NCBI GenBank assembly: GCA_022575985.1 | Contig: JAKSXM010000002.1 | Location: forward strand, 20,261,001-20,325,000 | DNA from: Anagrus nilaparvatae | Lineage: Eukaryota; Arthropoda; Insecta; Hymenoptera; Mymaridae | Length of the DNA: 64,000 nt | Direction of reading: 5' to 3' | Shown here: piece after piece, positions 11,039-23,380 of the stretch | How the letters are laid out: each line of letters begins with the position of its first letter | Position numbering within the stretch: position 1 is the stretch's first letter | Position numbers and translations under genes: made by a program | The notes under the pieces: model-generated | What the model was told of the DNA's origin: nothing | Database searches by the model: none | Seen by the model: only the letters and a program-made list of their open reading frames with translations

Positions 11039-12439
11039 TTATTTAACCTCAACATTTTTTTGTGTCTTTTTATTCATTAATTCTTCTTGAATTTGTTGCA
11101 AAGATTTATTTTTAGTTTCTGGTACAACAAAAATTGTAAACAGTACACAAACCAATGCAAGAAAAGCATGAAAATAAAAAACAATGTCTTCTCCAAATAC
11201 TTTAACTGCTGGATGATATAATTTAGCAAATACAAAACCAGCAAGAGCTCCAGCTAAACTAATTATACATGAAGTTATAAATTTAACATTTGATGGAAAC
11301 ATTTCACCTACTAAAGCACTTGGCACAGTTAATCCAAATGAAAAACTTGAATAAAATCCATAAAACGATATTATTGGTAACCATTGCAATTTATTGTAAT
11401 TCACTTCTTCTCTCAGTAGTAAAAAATGTGTACCTAATAATATCATTGACAATGCTACTCCTGTATTTGACAATATCAATAAAAATTTTCTTCCATATTT
11501 ATCTATAAGAAAAATTGATACGACTGAAATTACAGTTGTAACAACACCAGCAGTTGTTATCAATATTGTTGAATTTATTATCTCTAATTTTGCAGATTTT
11601 AACACTGATTCTGCATACATTAAAAGACTATTCAGTCCATTTCCTTGCATAAGAGTGTAAACTGTTGTTACAATGAATAAAGCTTTCAAAGCAAATGGCT
11701 TTACCAGTATCTTCATTTTTTCTGAAAAACTATCAGAATTAAATGCATTTACATAAGTTTCAATTTCTTCAAATTCTCTATTATCATGACAACCACCTCT
11801 GTACCACTCCAAAGATTTTTTTGCAGCTTCTTTTTTTTCTATTTTTAATAGATAATGTGGTGTATTAGGTAAATACAGCATAATGCATATACCAATCATG
11901 CAGGGAACTAAAAGAATTATACTGAACATTTGAATGGACAATTTAGTTCCTAATGCACTTGCAATTACATTACTGAAATTCATTCCAACAAAAGTAGCAC
12001 AGAATATAGCTCCACGATTACTTGGTAATGCAATTTCACCAATAAATAATGGAAAGCAAGTGTAAGTCATTCCTGAACCTAATCCACCAATTATTCTTGC
12101 ATAATATAAAGAAGTAACGGAATTGGTGAATGCTTTGATAACCCAACACAGAGTAATAGGAATAAATGATAGCAAGACTGATGTTTTACTACCTAAAAAA
12201 TAAAGGCAAGCAGTACCAATTAAGGCACCTAAAAATCTTCCAACATTTAGCCAAGAACCGACCCATGAAGCTTGATCAATATTAATTTTCATTCCTAATT
12301 CATCGGATTCCATTAAACGTAATGTATATGGAGATGTCCATGCAAACAATGCACCTTGTTCTAATAGAAGTAGTATTGCTAAAATAACAAAATAAGATAT
12401 TAATAATTTTGTAAAACATGAAGTTCGAGTATACACCAT
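11039..12439 (-). CDS. Tret1-like MFS sugar porter, copy 1
   Basis: This is an intronless 466-residue member of the sugar-porter branch of the major facilitator superfamily, with about 12 hydrophobic helices, as in insect facilitated trehalose/glucose transporters. Family signatures in order are GRFLGALIGTACLYFLGSK (loop after TM2), YYARIIGGLGSGMTYTCFPL then IGEIALPSNRG, LPNTPHYLL before the central loop, DKYGRKFLL, and VPETKNKSLQQIQEE at the C-terminus. Two deviations stand out. The PESP motif is PNTP, and the TM7 motif QQxSGxN reads MQGNGLNS, so substrate range may differ from classical Tret1. The start MVYTRTS precedes the first helix (residues 11-35). It is the most divergent of the three tandem copies. 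Trehalose itself as substrate is not shown by the sequence. Confidence 0.88.
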   Translation of the reverse strand: MVYTRTSCFTKLLISYFVILAILLLLEQGALFAWTSPYTLRLMESDELGMKINIDQASWVGSWLNVGRFLGALIGTACLYFLGSKTSVLLSFIPITLCWVIKAFTNSVTSLYYARIIGGLGSGMTYTCFPLFIGEIALPSNRGAIFCATFVGMNFSNVIASALGTKLSIQMFSIILLVPCMIGICIMLYLPNTPHYLLKIEKKEAAKKSLEWYRGGCHDNREFEEIETYVNAFNSDSFSEKMKILVKPFALKALFIVTTVYTLMQGNGLNSLLMYAESVLKSAKLEIINSTILITTAGVVTTVISVVSIFLIDKYGRKFLLILSNTGVALSMILLGTHFLLLREEVNYNKLQWLPIISFYGFYSSFSFGLTVPSALVGEMFPSNVKFITSCIISLAGALAGFVFAKLYHPAVKVFGEDIVFYFHAFLALVCVLFTIFVVPETKNKSLQQIQEELMNKKTQKNVEVK

Positions 12440-13700
12440 ATATAATTTATCTATTAAAAAATAAATTAACTAAGGTAAAAATTATAAAAAGTTTAGTTAT
12501 TTGACCTCTCGGACATATTAGCATCATTCTAAGTCCTAAGATCGAAACTGTTGTATGTCCCTAAGCCCTAATTATTCTATGTCACTGAATCAAAATTATT
12601 TAAATTTTTGGATTATTTTAACCAGTAATATCGAAATTATTTTAATTCCATTTGACTTCCCTGAAAATGACTTTTTTCACCCCCCCCCCCTTTCGCGATT
12701 CTCAGCTTCTCAATTTCATATCTCTTATTCCAGTGCAAATCTGAGATCCAAAAGGGCTGGAAAATATGGTGACACCCCATCAGCAAAAATGACCCGTTTT
12801 TAGATTCTTTTGCAATATTTTAAAAGTAGATATTGGAGATATTTGGTTATGGACTGAAGTTAGAAATGGATGTAATAGCTTATAGGGGGAGAAAACTGCT
12901 TATAAAACAAGAAAACTTATGAAAAACATTATAACTTGCCTAAATTTGAATAAACAAAATTATTTTAAGTTTATTTGCTCCCCCCCCCTCCTAAAAAGTA
13001 CACATTTCACCTTTTTCGATTTTGGGATTCACCTCTCACAATGACCTCTGATATAAGCATGCCCTACGTTAAAATAGTATTTTATCATCATTTCCCTTAC
13101 TTTTCTGGTACTTTTTACTACTATAATTAACGCTTATTTCCCATTAGTGTTATATTACCATTTCAAAAATTGTTTTAATATGATATTTTTATCTCTACTT
13201 TCAAAACATTGCAAAAACCTCTTTGGAAAGTATAGCTTTCGTGATTTGAGAGTTTTCACCTATTTCCAGCCATTATGAACCTTGGATACGGATTCTAACG
13301 ACCCAAAAACCAATAGTAGACCTTCTCTCGATCCTAAATTTATCGTCACCAATTATTAAGAAGATCAAAAAGTAAGTTTAGTAACTTTTTCAGATTCGAT
13401 AAAAAAAAGCTTGGCATTTGCCCTTAATAATTTTGAAATAAAATTGTTTCCAGAAATTTTGAACTCTATATTTTATTACATTCTTAAATAAAATTTTACA
13501 ATAAATTCCACGAAAAAAAAATAAAAAATAATTTTTGCAAATGCTTCACCTCCAGATGCTGCTACATATTGTGGAAATAACTTTTTGTTGAAATAATTAT
13601 TAAAATTTAAAAAAACCATGGCTGCGTGATTATATTACTTTTTGGTAGAAAATTAAATTTTACTGAATGAATACTAAAAAAATGAATATTTAAAAATAAA
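12440..13700. other. 5' flank of Tret1-like copy 1 with C-rich dispersed repeat
   Basis: Phrases here recur upstream of copies 2 and 3, e.g. CCTAAGCCCTAATTATTCTA, TCAAAATTATTTAAA, GGAAAGTATAG and CACCTCCAGATGCTGCTA. The homologous block thus reaches at least 1.1 kb upstream of each gene. C-runs lie at 12680-12690 and 12981-12990. Promoter elements cannot be assigned by eye. Confidence 0.5.
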
Positions 13701-13929
13701 GGCATTAATATTTTGGGAAACATAACGATACTAAATTAATTTGATATTTTTAGGTAAGAATATTTAAAATATAATTTTATCTTTTATTTGGATTATAGAT
13801 AATAATAAATATTAAATGCGTAGAATATTTTAACTGAGGCAATTATGAAACAATTAAACATAGAAAAAATTATAATAAAATATCAGAGCTGGGAATTTTG
13901 TATCATAGTCATATAGATAAAACAATTTT

Positions 13930-14165
13930 TTTTTCTGGGAAATGTTCTTTTTTGTTAAATTTTTTGATAGTTCACAACAATTCAAATATGAGTGGGTCAA
14001 TTTGAAAGGATTAAAAGTACCCCAAAAAATATTTATTTGTTTAGCCTCTACTTTTAAACCCTTTCGAGATTGTATTGCAGAGACCCGAGGATTCGAACCC
14101 AGCAACGACCCCCTAATGAATAATTTATTAATAGTAAGTATGTCGCAGCCGTTTTCTTGAATTTC
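13930..14165 (-). repeat. Possible tRNA-derived SINE fragment
   Basis: The minus strand at about 14105-14085 reads GGGTTCGAATCCTCGGG, a full match to the tRNA T-arm/B-box. Upstream on that strand a GGGGGTCGTTGCT stretch precedes it, but no convincing A-box or clover-leaf is visible. The open frames crossing this stretch are probably incidental. Confidence 0.4.
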
Positions 14166-14639
14166 ATTACTTTATAAAAATACTAAACACTCTGCATTTT
14201 GGATTTAAAATATCAAAAAAATACTGAAAGTACTAGCTATTTTGTAGCGAGCGGAAAGAATTATATGTTTCAATCTCATAGATCATACAACTTTTTACTG
14301 TAAGTTAACAATATTCTGTATACAAGAAAAAAATTTGCGAAATTCGATTATGAACAAATTTTTTCTTACGATGAGAAACTTTCTCGCTTCCGCAGAAAAA
14401 AATTATTTTCGAAATGTGTTTGGGAAGAAAAAAAGTTGGTAAAAGTAAAAAGAGTTGGTGCGGAAATGTAATTTAATAAGGAAAAAAATCATGAAACGCT
14501 AATCGGAATGGGTTTCCGAAGAAAAATACAAAATTGATGAATGATTTTTTTTTTACAGATCAAAAAGTTATAAAATGATAAAAAATTATCAATCCTGCAC
14601 TTAAAAAAAGAAATCCATTTGCAATTACATTTTTAGCAG

Positions 14640-15150
14640 CAATTAGAAAATTGGTCATTTTGGGACCAAGGCGGACATTTGGTTTATTGACTATTTCTAT
14701 ACGTTAAATGTAATAATGCATTTATACAAAAAAAATTGAGACCAACTGGAAGTATTTTGGTTAAATTGCTAGATGTTTACGTGATTTGGAAAATTGCCTA
14801 AAAATCCTGTTTAATAACCTTCTAGTAACACTGAGCCCTGAGTTTCTAGGCCCTGAAGGCGGGTTGGAATAAACGGAGGGCATCTTGGATGTTTTTTCAA
14901 CATATTACAGTCATCAATAAATTTTTCTTGTTAGTGTCCAGAAAGTGCGTGTTTTCTGGCCGCTGCGCTATTCGAAAAAACGCATTTTCTCGACACTGAG
15001 CAAGAAAAATTATGTTTTGTCCTTGGCCACAAAAAAAGGATATAACGTAAAAGGCATCCTTTACTTTTGTGGCCATGGGTAAAAATATACTATTTCTGCA
15101 CAGTAGCCACGAAAGTACGATTTCCTGGCCGCTGCGCGTAGCGTCCGTTA
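14640..15150. repeat. Fragments of fold-back family and of a small palindromic MITE
   Basis: 14655-14765 (TTTGGTTTATTGACTAT, CCAACTGGAAGTATTTTGGT) matches the arms of the inverted repeat at 43005-45310. 14935-15150 contains TGTCCAGAAAG, CAGTAGCCACGAAAG and GCGCGTAGCGTCCG phrases shared with the palindromic elements near 28190-28300, 42330-42600 and 61130-61285. Confidence 0.5.
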
Positions 15151-15439
15151 CATAAAAATGTAAATTTATAAAATTAAAAGGTATCTATTTATCATTAAAT
15201 TTCTGAATAATATTTAAAAAATTAATTTTTTGAATTTATAATGTATTTTTAATATCAATTAAATAGTTAAATTAATATTATTTTTTTTTATCACTCAACG
15301 ACTTTGGATTCCTGGCCAGAGTGATGTTAATAAGAATAAATTTTATTTTTTAATAAAGTTGTTGAGAATAAAAAATAGCTATATTTTTAACTATTAGTCA
15401 ATGAAATTTTATAGTTAGTAGCTAAAGATAAGCTTTAGA

Positions 15440-18400
15440 CCCTAAGGAATGAAAAAAAATAAAAGAAAATGAAAACAGAAGACAATTTTCATGATTTGCA
15501 AAAATGGGTAAGTCTGCTAAATTTTTTCAAACAGATTATTGAAAATAGAAAGTTTTAAAATTATTATATTTTCAAAAAAATTTAAAAATAGATCAGTTTT
15601 CCAAAAATATGTTCTACTGATCCATGCCACAGAAATTTTGCAACGATTTTTTGCTCGTTATTTGATCAATTTTATTGACAACCATAAGAGCATGCAATGC
15701 CATAGTTTACCTAGACTTGCACAAGTATCAATTTTATAAGTTAATATATTAACAATTTCTGGTAACTTTCTCGATTGAAACTTAAATATGTTAATTAATT
15801 AAATCATTTCAACTAAAATAATTGTTAATTAAAAAAAAAACCAGCAATTTTCTAATTGATTAATTTAACTACATGATAATGAATGAAAGTGACATGAAAT
15901 TAAAAACGTTTAAAATTTTTGTCAAAAAAATTTTTTTATCAAAAATATTTCTCTATAAAAATAAATTAAAATTTACATTAAAATAAGATTCTTTACAAGG
16001 AAAGTTACATCGCATAAGCTGTTGTAAAAAATACTTAATATAAAAAATAAATATATAATTAAATACCAATATGACTCTAATAATATCTAAAATAAAAATT
16101 TAAAATGTTGTATAGACTTTCGAAGAATTCGTAATAACCATCATATTTCTTACACTGGTAATATTTGTAAAATAATTTAAAAATTAAATCTACTAGAGAA
16201 ATTAATTTACAGTTTAAAAATTGTGGTACCTCTTGGAGTAATCTATGATTCAACCCAACTTGGACTCAATTGGCATGGAATCCGTCCATAATAATAACAT
16301 AATTTTTTTACTAAACCACAATTGTTTTTTGTGTCTTTTTATTCATTAATTCTTCTTGAATTTGTTGCAAAGATTTATTTTTAGTTTCTGGTACAACAAA
16401 AATTGTAAACAGTACACAAACCAATGCAAGAAAAGCATGAAAATAAAAAACAATGTCTTCTCCAAATACTTCAACTGCTGGATGGTACGATTTTGCAAAT
16501 ACAAAACTAGCAAGAGCTCCAGCTAAACAAGTTATGCATGAAGTTATAATTTTAACATTTGATGGAAACATTTCACCTACTAAAGCACTTGGCACAGTTA
16601 ATCCAAATGATAAACTTGCATCAAAACCATAAAACGATATTATTGGTAACCATTGCAATTTGTTATGATTCACTTCTTCCCTCAATAATAAAAAATGTGT
16701 ACCTAATAATATCATTGACAATGCTACTCCTGTATTTGAGAATATTAATAAAAATTTTCTGCCATATTCATCTATGAGAAAAATTGTTGCGACTGAAACT
16801 ACAGTTGTAACAACACCAGCAGTTGTTATCAATATTGTTGGATTCATTATTTCTAATTTTGCAGATTTTAACACTGATTCTGCATACATTAAAAGACTAT
16901 TCAATCCACTTCCACAAATAAGAGTGTTAATTGTTGTTACAATAATTAAAGCTTTTAAAGCAAACGGCTTTACCAGTATCTTCATTTTTTCTGAAAAACT
17001 ATCAGAATTAAATGCATTTACATAAGTTTCAATTTCTTCAAATTCTCTATTATCATCACAACCACCTCTGTACCACTCCAAAGATTTTTTTGCAGCTTCT
17101 TTTTTTTCTTTTTTTAATAGATAATGTGGTGTATTAGGTAAATACAGCATAATGCATATACCAATTATGCAGGGAACTAAAAGAATTATACTAAACATTT
17201 GAATGGACAATTTAGTTCCTAATGCACTTGCAACTACAATACTGAAATTCACTCCAACAAAAGTAGCACAGAATATAGCTCCACGATTACTTGGTAATGC
17301 AATTTCACCAATAAATAATGGAAAGCAAGTGTAAGTCATTCCAGAACCTAATCCACCAATCATTCTTGCATAATATAAAGAAATAACGGAATTGGCGAAT
17401 GCTTTGATAGTCCAACACAAAGTAATAGGAATAAATGATAGCAAGACTGATGTTTTACTACCTAAAAAATAAAGGCATGCAGTACCAATTAAGGCACCTA
17501 AAAATCTTCCAAGATTTAGCCAAGAACCGACCCATGAAGCTTGATCAGTATTAATTTTCATTCCTAATTCATCAGATGCCATTAAACGTAACGTATATGG
17601 TGAAGTCCATGCAAACAGTGCACCTTGTTCTAACAGAAGTAGTATTACTGAAATAATAAAATAAGATATTAATAATTTTCGAGATAATTTTAAAAATCTA
17701 GAATTCCGAGTATACGCCATTTATGTATTTAAAAATAAATTTACTGGGGTAAAAATTATAGAAAGGTAAGAATAATAAATATATAATAACTCGAACACGT
17801 TGGCATCTAAGTCTTAAGCGAAATCGAAACTGTTGTTAGTTCCTAAGCCCTAATTAGTCTAAGTTTCTGAATCAAAATTATTTAAAGTCTCTTATCCCGG
17901 ATTCTTCTAACCACTTGTATCGAAATTATTTTTAGTATCTCTTAAGACAGTGCAAACTTAACTTGATATCAAAAATGGCTGGAAAATAAGATGAGGTCTT
18001 TAAATTAACAAAATGTAACCCTTTTTAAGATTTCTTTTTGATTCTGGAAGTATAAAGATATGATTATCAAATGCTATTTTTTTAATAGTAATTAGCAAGA
18101 TATTGGAGTTATTTGATTATTATGGACTAAAATTAGAAATTTGTGTAAAAGGTCATAGGATGTGAAAAATACCTATAAAATAAAAAAATTATGGAAAACA
18201 TAATAAAAGATCTTAAACTTATCTAAATTTGAATAAAGAAAATTATTTTAATTCCAATTGACTCCCCCTTCCCCTTAAATAAGACACATTTGATTCTATT
18301 TCATCATTTAAAAACCCTAATGTACTGTTAATATATATTATTTACCAATTGAAAAATTGTTTTAAAATAATTTTATCTCTTTACTTTCAAAGCATTGCAA

Positions 18401-19418
18401 AAACCTTTTTTGGAAAGTATAGTTTTGTTGATTTGAGAGTTTTCATCAATTTCCCAGCTATTATGGAACATTTTTGACACCCCAAATAAATTTCTGAAAA
18501 CCCGCGTAAGTACGGGCCTTGGTTTTGGATTCTAAATACCCAAAAACCATTAGTAGGCCTTCTTTGGAAGCTAATTTTCCGTCGCCAATCGTTAAGATGC
18601 TCAAATACATACTATTTTAGTCGTTCACAAATTAGATAAAAAAAATCATTATCGCATTTTAAAATATTTTGTTACATTCTTAAATAAATTTTTTAAAATT
18701 AAATTTCGCGAAGAAAAAAAATAATAACAAATAATTTTTGCAAATACTTCACCTCCAGATGCTGCTATACATTGTGGGAATAACGTTTTGTTGCAATATA
18801 ATTTTTTTAGAAAATTGAAAAATAACATAGCTGCGTGATTATCTATTCTGCAAGTAATAAACAGGATCTAAAAATTAATAATTTCAAATATCATTCTGTT
18901 AAATTTTTTTTTTTTTATTTATTACTATACCTAATAAATTTGTTTTTCTTTGCAAGGAAAAAGAAAGTCTCTGTTAAGATGTACTTTGTAAAAATTTATC
19001 TTTACGAATCAATTCATCAGCTGATGAAGAAATTCAAAACATAACAATTTCAATTTGCCAATGTGCGCACACCACGTGACACATTGTTTATTATATCTGA
19101 ATTAAATGTATCATATACATAAAATTGTTTTTAGTAGTGTGAAAAGGAGGGGTATTACCTATTCTCCAGCGTGTAAATATAAATGTGTCCAACCTAAATT
19201 TATTTATTCATCCTCCAGCATGTAAATATTAATATTTTTAGGTTGTACTCATTTATAATTACTTGCTGGAGAATGGGAAATATTCTTTGGGTAATATTCT
19301 TTACCATGTCTAAGTATCTATTATTATTGGAAATATATTTACTGATGCTGACTAATTTTAAAAGATTTTATGTTACTTTTATTTATATATTAAATTAATT
19401 AATTGATTATTAGCCAAT
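15440..19418. repeat. Segmental duplication block A (contains Tret1-like copy 2)
   Basis: The sequence from about 15455 (AATAAAAGAAAATGAAAACA) through the gene and its upstream region matches 31403-36283 in the same orientation. The two blocks align closely over the 3' flank, the coding region and about 1.7 kb of 5' flank, including CACCTCCAGATGCTGCTATA and TATTACCTATTCTCCAGCGT. Block B additionally carries an 840-bp Helitron-like insertion. The duplication is tandem, with about 12 kb of repeats between the blocks. Confidence 0.85.
16311..17720 (-). CDS. Tret1-like MFS sugar porter, copy 2
   Basis: This is an intronless 469-residue sugar porter with the same architecture as its tandem neighbours. 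Helix 1 lies at about residues 15-38 (LLISYFIISVILLLLEQGAL). Then follow GRFLGALIGTACLYFLGSK, IGEIALPSNRG, LPNTPHYLL, DEYGRKFLL and VPETKNKSLQQIQEELM. The start MAYTRNSRFLKLSRK is three residues longer than in copy 1. In TM7 it has ICGSGLNS where copy 1 has MQGNGLNS, so the classical double Gln of the sugar site is absent in both. It is much closer to copy 3 than to copy 1 and lies in duplication block A. Its intact frame suggests it is functional. It is probably a plasma-membrane transporter of a hexose or disaccharide, by family only. Confidence 0.88.
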   Translation of the reverse strand: MAYTRNSRFLKLSRKLLISYFIISVILLLLEQGALFAWTSPYTLRLMASDELGMKINTDQASWVGSWLNLGRFLGALIGTACLYFLGSKTSVLLSFIPITLCWTIKAFANSVISLYYARMIGGLGSGMTYTCFPLFIGEIALPSNRGAIFCATFVGVNFSIVVASALGTKLSIQMFSIILLVPCIIGICIMLYLPNTPHYLLKKEKKEAAKKSLEWYRGGCDDNREFEEIETYVNAFNSDSFSEKMKILVKPFALKALIIVTTINTLICGSGLNSLLMYAESVLKSAKLEIMNPTILITTAGVVTTVVSVATIFLIDEYGRKFLLIFSNTGVALSMILLGTHFLLLREEVNHNKLQWLPIISFYGFDASLSFGLTVPSALVGEMFPSNVKIITSCITCLAGALASFVFAKSYHPAVEVFGEDIVFYFHAFLALVCVLFTIFVVPETKNKSLQQIQEELMNKKTQKTIVV

Positions 19419-21345
19419 GCGCCATCAATGTTAAAAGCATCCAAAAATTTTATCAGCACAAAAATGGATCCACCTCAGTGAAACATATGTATTTTTGGTC
19501 ACTGAAACCGATTTTAAAGGTTTCATCCACTTTTTGATAGACAGTTGATAGACAAAAAACAGCAAAAAATTAGCAAGTTAGGTATTTACCTTAGGTATTT
19601 AATTCATGAAAGCAAGATTAGTTTCGTCGATTAAAATATATACGTTTCACTGATAATCCAAGAGAGGAAGTAAATTTTTTGGTAAAATGAAGCAGTAATT
19701 ACTGGCAAGTCAGATCAACTTGAAAATTTTTGCAATTTGTCAAGAAAGGTGTCTAGTTCAGAAGTAAACAAGTTCGGTTGGTTGCTCTTGGTCCCAAATG
19801 TGGCAAAAATTGGCCAAACTGTTATTTTTGGACAAAAATAAATAAATATTTAATATCTCGGGCAATATATTAAATGAATATTGGTGAAAATAGGTACCAG
19901 GGGGTTTTTTGGGTCACTGATTACGATTTTAATGTCAGAAATTTCTCAAACACCCTGTAAACAGTAAAAACTACCCTTTTTTAGGGGTTGTTTTTAAATA
20001 TTTTGGAATTTTTGCTAAAATTACCAAATGAATGCAATTTTTTTGAAAAATTAATGAAGATTTATTTTTTTTATTATGGCCTGAAATTGAGATATAAGGT
20101 TTAATACTAGGGGAGTTAAAACTACCCTCAGAATAAGAAAAAATACAAAAAATATGACCTTATATTTTTTTGTATTTGGATCAATATTTTGAAAATATTT
20201 TATCGTATACTTACTATTATGGAATTAATTACACCCCTCCCCAGTCCTATGCAACATTTCAATTGGATAAGCCATTTTTCTTTAATTTCGCCCGACAAAA
20301 AAGAGCATTTTTCGTTATAAACATAAAATAGGCAATTTTAAACGGCCAAATCTGCTTGCAGACGACAAATTATAACCAAATCTTGAAGTACAAACAACTT
20401 GAAATACATGCTAAAAAATTTGGCTGTTTAAAATAAATAATGTTCACGTTGCTGGCCAAAAACTGAGAATGTTTTAAAAAATACAGGATTTTACCCAACT
20501 TTATCAGGCCAAAACATAAACAATAATTACCAGATAGGGCTGAAAATTGCTGGACATATTTAGGAACAAGTGTTCTGACTTTTCACGAAAGGATTTTTTT
20601 TTCGAAGCAACTCAGCCCAGATGACGCTAAAAAATTGGCATGAAAATTTTTGGAAAAAAAAATTATTTTGCCCATAACTTTTTTTCTGGTTATTTTAAAC
20701 GGTTCTAGGTGGTCTCAAAATTTTCCCAATTTTCTCTCATCTCGAAAAATGATAGGAATAATTTTTTTTGTGAAAGTAATATTTTTCCAGATATTTACGC
20801 CAGAACGATCCGGTTTCTTTATTTTTCGTTAAACAACCAGTTTTGCCTTGTCATATCTCCTTTAATATTAATCGTACGCAAAAGAAAACCGCTGTCTTTG
20901 TCAACGAAAATACTTCAAATTAGTAATATATAATTTTTTTTGTAATTCTACCAGATTTCAAATAAAATTAAAAAAACTAAAAATAAAAATTTTTTTTGGC
21001 AAAAATCACACTTTTCATTGCGCTATAACTCAAAAGGGGTGCATTTTTATGAAAAATTGCAATCAATGTTTTTATCTTAAAATATGGTAATTTATCAATT
21101 GGTTAGGTTATTTTTTTTTCAACCTCCCCCAACTGAGTTCCACCCCCTCCGACCCCACCCTTTTGGCAACCAACGGAAGTTTACTTCTGAACTAGACACC
21201 TTTCTTGACAAATTGCAAAAAGTTTCAAGTTGATCTGACTTGCCAGTAATTACTGCTACCAGATTTTACCTGCTTTCCTTGACTATGAGGTGAATCTATT
21301 CTCGAGTTGATAAAATTTTTGGATGCATTTAACATTGCTGGCGCC
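19419..21345. repeat. Long terminal-inverted-repeat element, about 1.9 kb
   Basis: The left end GCGCCATCAATGTTAAAAGC and right end CATTTAACATTGCTGGCGC are inverted. The similarity resumes inside with GTCAAGAAAGGTGTCTAGTT (19738-19757) against its mirror near 21190-21210, and with GTAATTACTG. The interior has no credible transposase. The short ORFs at 20650-20933 are not supported. A second member of the family lies at 36284-39647. Confidence 0.7.
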
Positions 21346-21594
21346 TTGATCATATGTAAAAACAATAGCAGAGGCTGATCAAGAAAATTTTTTGGGGGGG
21401 TCATTTGGAATCAAATCAATTATACTAATACAAAAAAAGTGTATTAGTATAATTTACATGGTTGTATGCAGTATAAAGATGTGTTAGTCATGAGCTTATA
21501 TATTTTGTGTAAGTAATTTCTTGTAAAAAGGGTTCTATTCATAGAATTTTTGTTAAATTTTAAATAAATGAATGTTTCTACAGTTATAGTTGAA

Positions 21595-21778
21595 TTACGG
21601 CGCGCGATAGCGCGCGCGACTAAGTTAAGTTCTAAACTTAGAAGCACTAATATACAGGAAATTGAGGTTTCTCTCTCTAATTTTTATTACGGCGCGCGAT
21701 AGCGCGCGCGACTAAGTTAAGTTCTAAACTTAGAAGCACTAATATACAGGAAATTGAGGTTTCTCTCTCTAATTTTTA
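21595..21778 (+). repeat. Exact 92-bp tandem duplication with CpG-rich palindromic core
   Basis: TTACGGCGCGCGATAGCGCG begins at 21595 and again at 21687, and the 92-bp units look identical throughout. Each contains GGCGCGCGATAGCGCGCGCG, a nearly palindromic CpG-dense core in otherwise AT-rich DNA, followed by ACTTAGAAGC and a CT-rich stretch. The function is unknown. Confidence 0.9.
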
Positions 21779-22201
21779 GATGACCTTCAAGAGCTCCAAG
21801 TCGAATAGCTCGAAAAGCTCGAATTTCGATTACTATGTGTTTTTCAACACTGGTATATATGTAAATATAAAAGGAGTAGTAATAAAATATAGAGTAAGAG
21901 TATGCATATAGCATATATTATACATAATTATAGCGTCTGCTCTCGCCCGGTTTATTATTATACTTTTTATTATTTATACTTATATATATATTTAATTTAT
22001 ATTGTTTATTATATTTTGAAGTTCTATAGTAATAATAATAATAACCCAGCTTATTCAGATTACATTTTTATAAGATTAATTTTTGGTAAAGCTATCCAAA
22101 AACAATTTATAACTTCAATTAGAGAACTTGAACCAAGACTAGCATCTGTATCTATAGATTTGGAGTAAATTAATAGTTTGTCAATGATAATGATACTATA
22201 C

Positions 22202-22868
22202 CTGCTGATGTCAACAAAAGGAAATAAAATGATTCGGCTTTAAGTTTTCAAAAAATTCCAATTTGCTGGATTTGTTGCAACGTTATCTTGGTAGCTATAA
22301 TTTTTATTGGAACAGGTGAAGATTTTAATACAGGTAAGTGCATAATTTTTTATTAAAATTATTAATTTTAAATACAAAATAATAAACATTAATATTTAAA
22401 TATGGGGTTAATATCTGAGATAAACACAGAGATAAAAAGATCATTGATTTGTTTATGTGATGCAAGCGACATAGCTGCTTAGGTCTAGTTATCTTTTTCC
22501 AAATTAATCAAAATATGAATTTATCTTCACCTATTTACTTGTTTATTCACCTAATATTTCTCTGACGCTTCTTTTTCTTGCTGCTTCTGATACACTATTA
22601 ATGAGTTTTATAGTTTGCATCGCACTCACCTATTAAAAATACTTATTATAGATATTTATTTATATTTAAATATTAATGTTATTTGTTAAAATTTTTAATT
22701 TAAAGTTAATAAATTTTATAAAAATTATGCAATTATCTGCATTAAAATCTTCACCAGCTCCAATACAGATTATAAAAAGGAAGATAACGTTGCAACAAAT
22801 TTAGCGAATTGGAAACTTTTGAAGACCTAAAACCATACCATCTCATTTCTTTTCGTTGACATCAGCAG
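22202..22868. repeat. Inverted repeat, about 670 bp
   Basis: The left arm (CTGCTGATGTCAAC, TTGTTGCAACGTTATCTT, AGGTGAAGATTTTAATAC) is mirrored on the right (AAGATAACGTTGCAACAAAT, GTTGACATCAGCAG). Similarity continues inward through AT-rich sequence to about 22420/22640. It is probably a degraded fold-back element. Confidence 0.7.
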
Positions 22869-23051
22869 AACAATGAGTTTCATAGTTTGCATCGCCTTTA
22901 CCTATTATTTACTTATTACAAGTATTTACTCATGAACAGCAACTAAAATATTATAAGAAATTTTTGTTTGTTTGCACCTTTTTATTTATTATTATACATG
23001 TGCAATTATTTGCTAATATTCTCAGCTGTAAAATAATATCTATCTTTATAG

Positions 23052-23167
23052 TGCCATGTTCTGATGAACTATTTAAAAAGAGACAAGAAGAGATTTTGAG
23101 AAAAGGACAACCTAAAAATTTATTTGAAAGAGAACTGCAGATTTTAATTCATGAACGGCCCAAATAG
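23052..23167 (+). CDS. Possible short terminal exon, unrecognised product
   Basis: After an acceptor-like TTTATAG at 23051 an open frame encodes about 38 residues (PCSDELFKKRQEEILRKG..., ending FERELQILIHERPK) before a TAG stop. The composition is more protein-like than its surroundings: charged, with few Asn/Ile runs. A second open stretch at about 22050-22168 (ending RELEPRLASVSIDLE) has similar character. I cannot assign a family or a gene model. The frame may be a relic of a transposon protein or of a gene whose other exons are lost. Confidence 0.2.
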
Positions 23168-23380
23168 CTAATTAAGTAATGCAATAATTGTAAATTATAT
23201 TCTATAAGTTCTTTTTCGAACAAAATTTTATTCTATCTTTCTCTCAAAAGTTCTTCTTTTCTCTGTCTAACCATTTTAGAAACCCGCTATAGCATAAATA
23301 AAGAGATGGTTATTTCATGATTTAAAAAAAATAAATAAATAAATTAAGAATTTTTTTCTTTTAAGTATTTAGTTTATAAT

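Noticed and set aside
11290..11508. Plus-strand ORFs opposite the Tret1-like genes (also 16559-17025 and 33368-33834)
   Set aside because: They are antisense shadows repeated in all three paralogues because the coding strand is conserved.
14085..14105. A tRNA gene on the minus strand
   Set aside because: Only the T-arm consensus is present; no acceptor, D-arm or anticodon stem can be folded.
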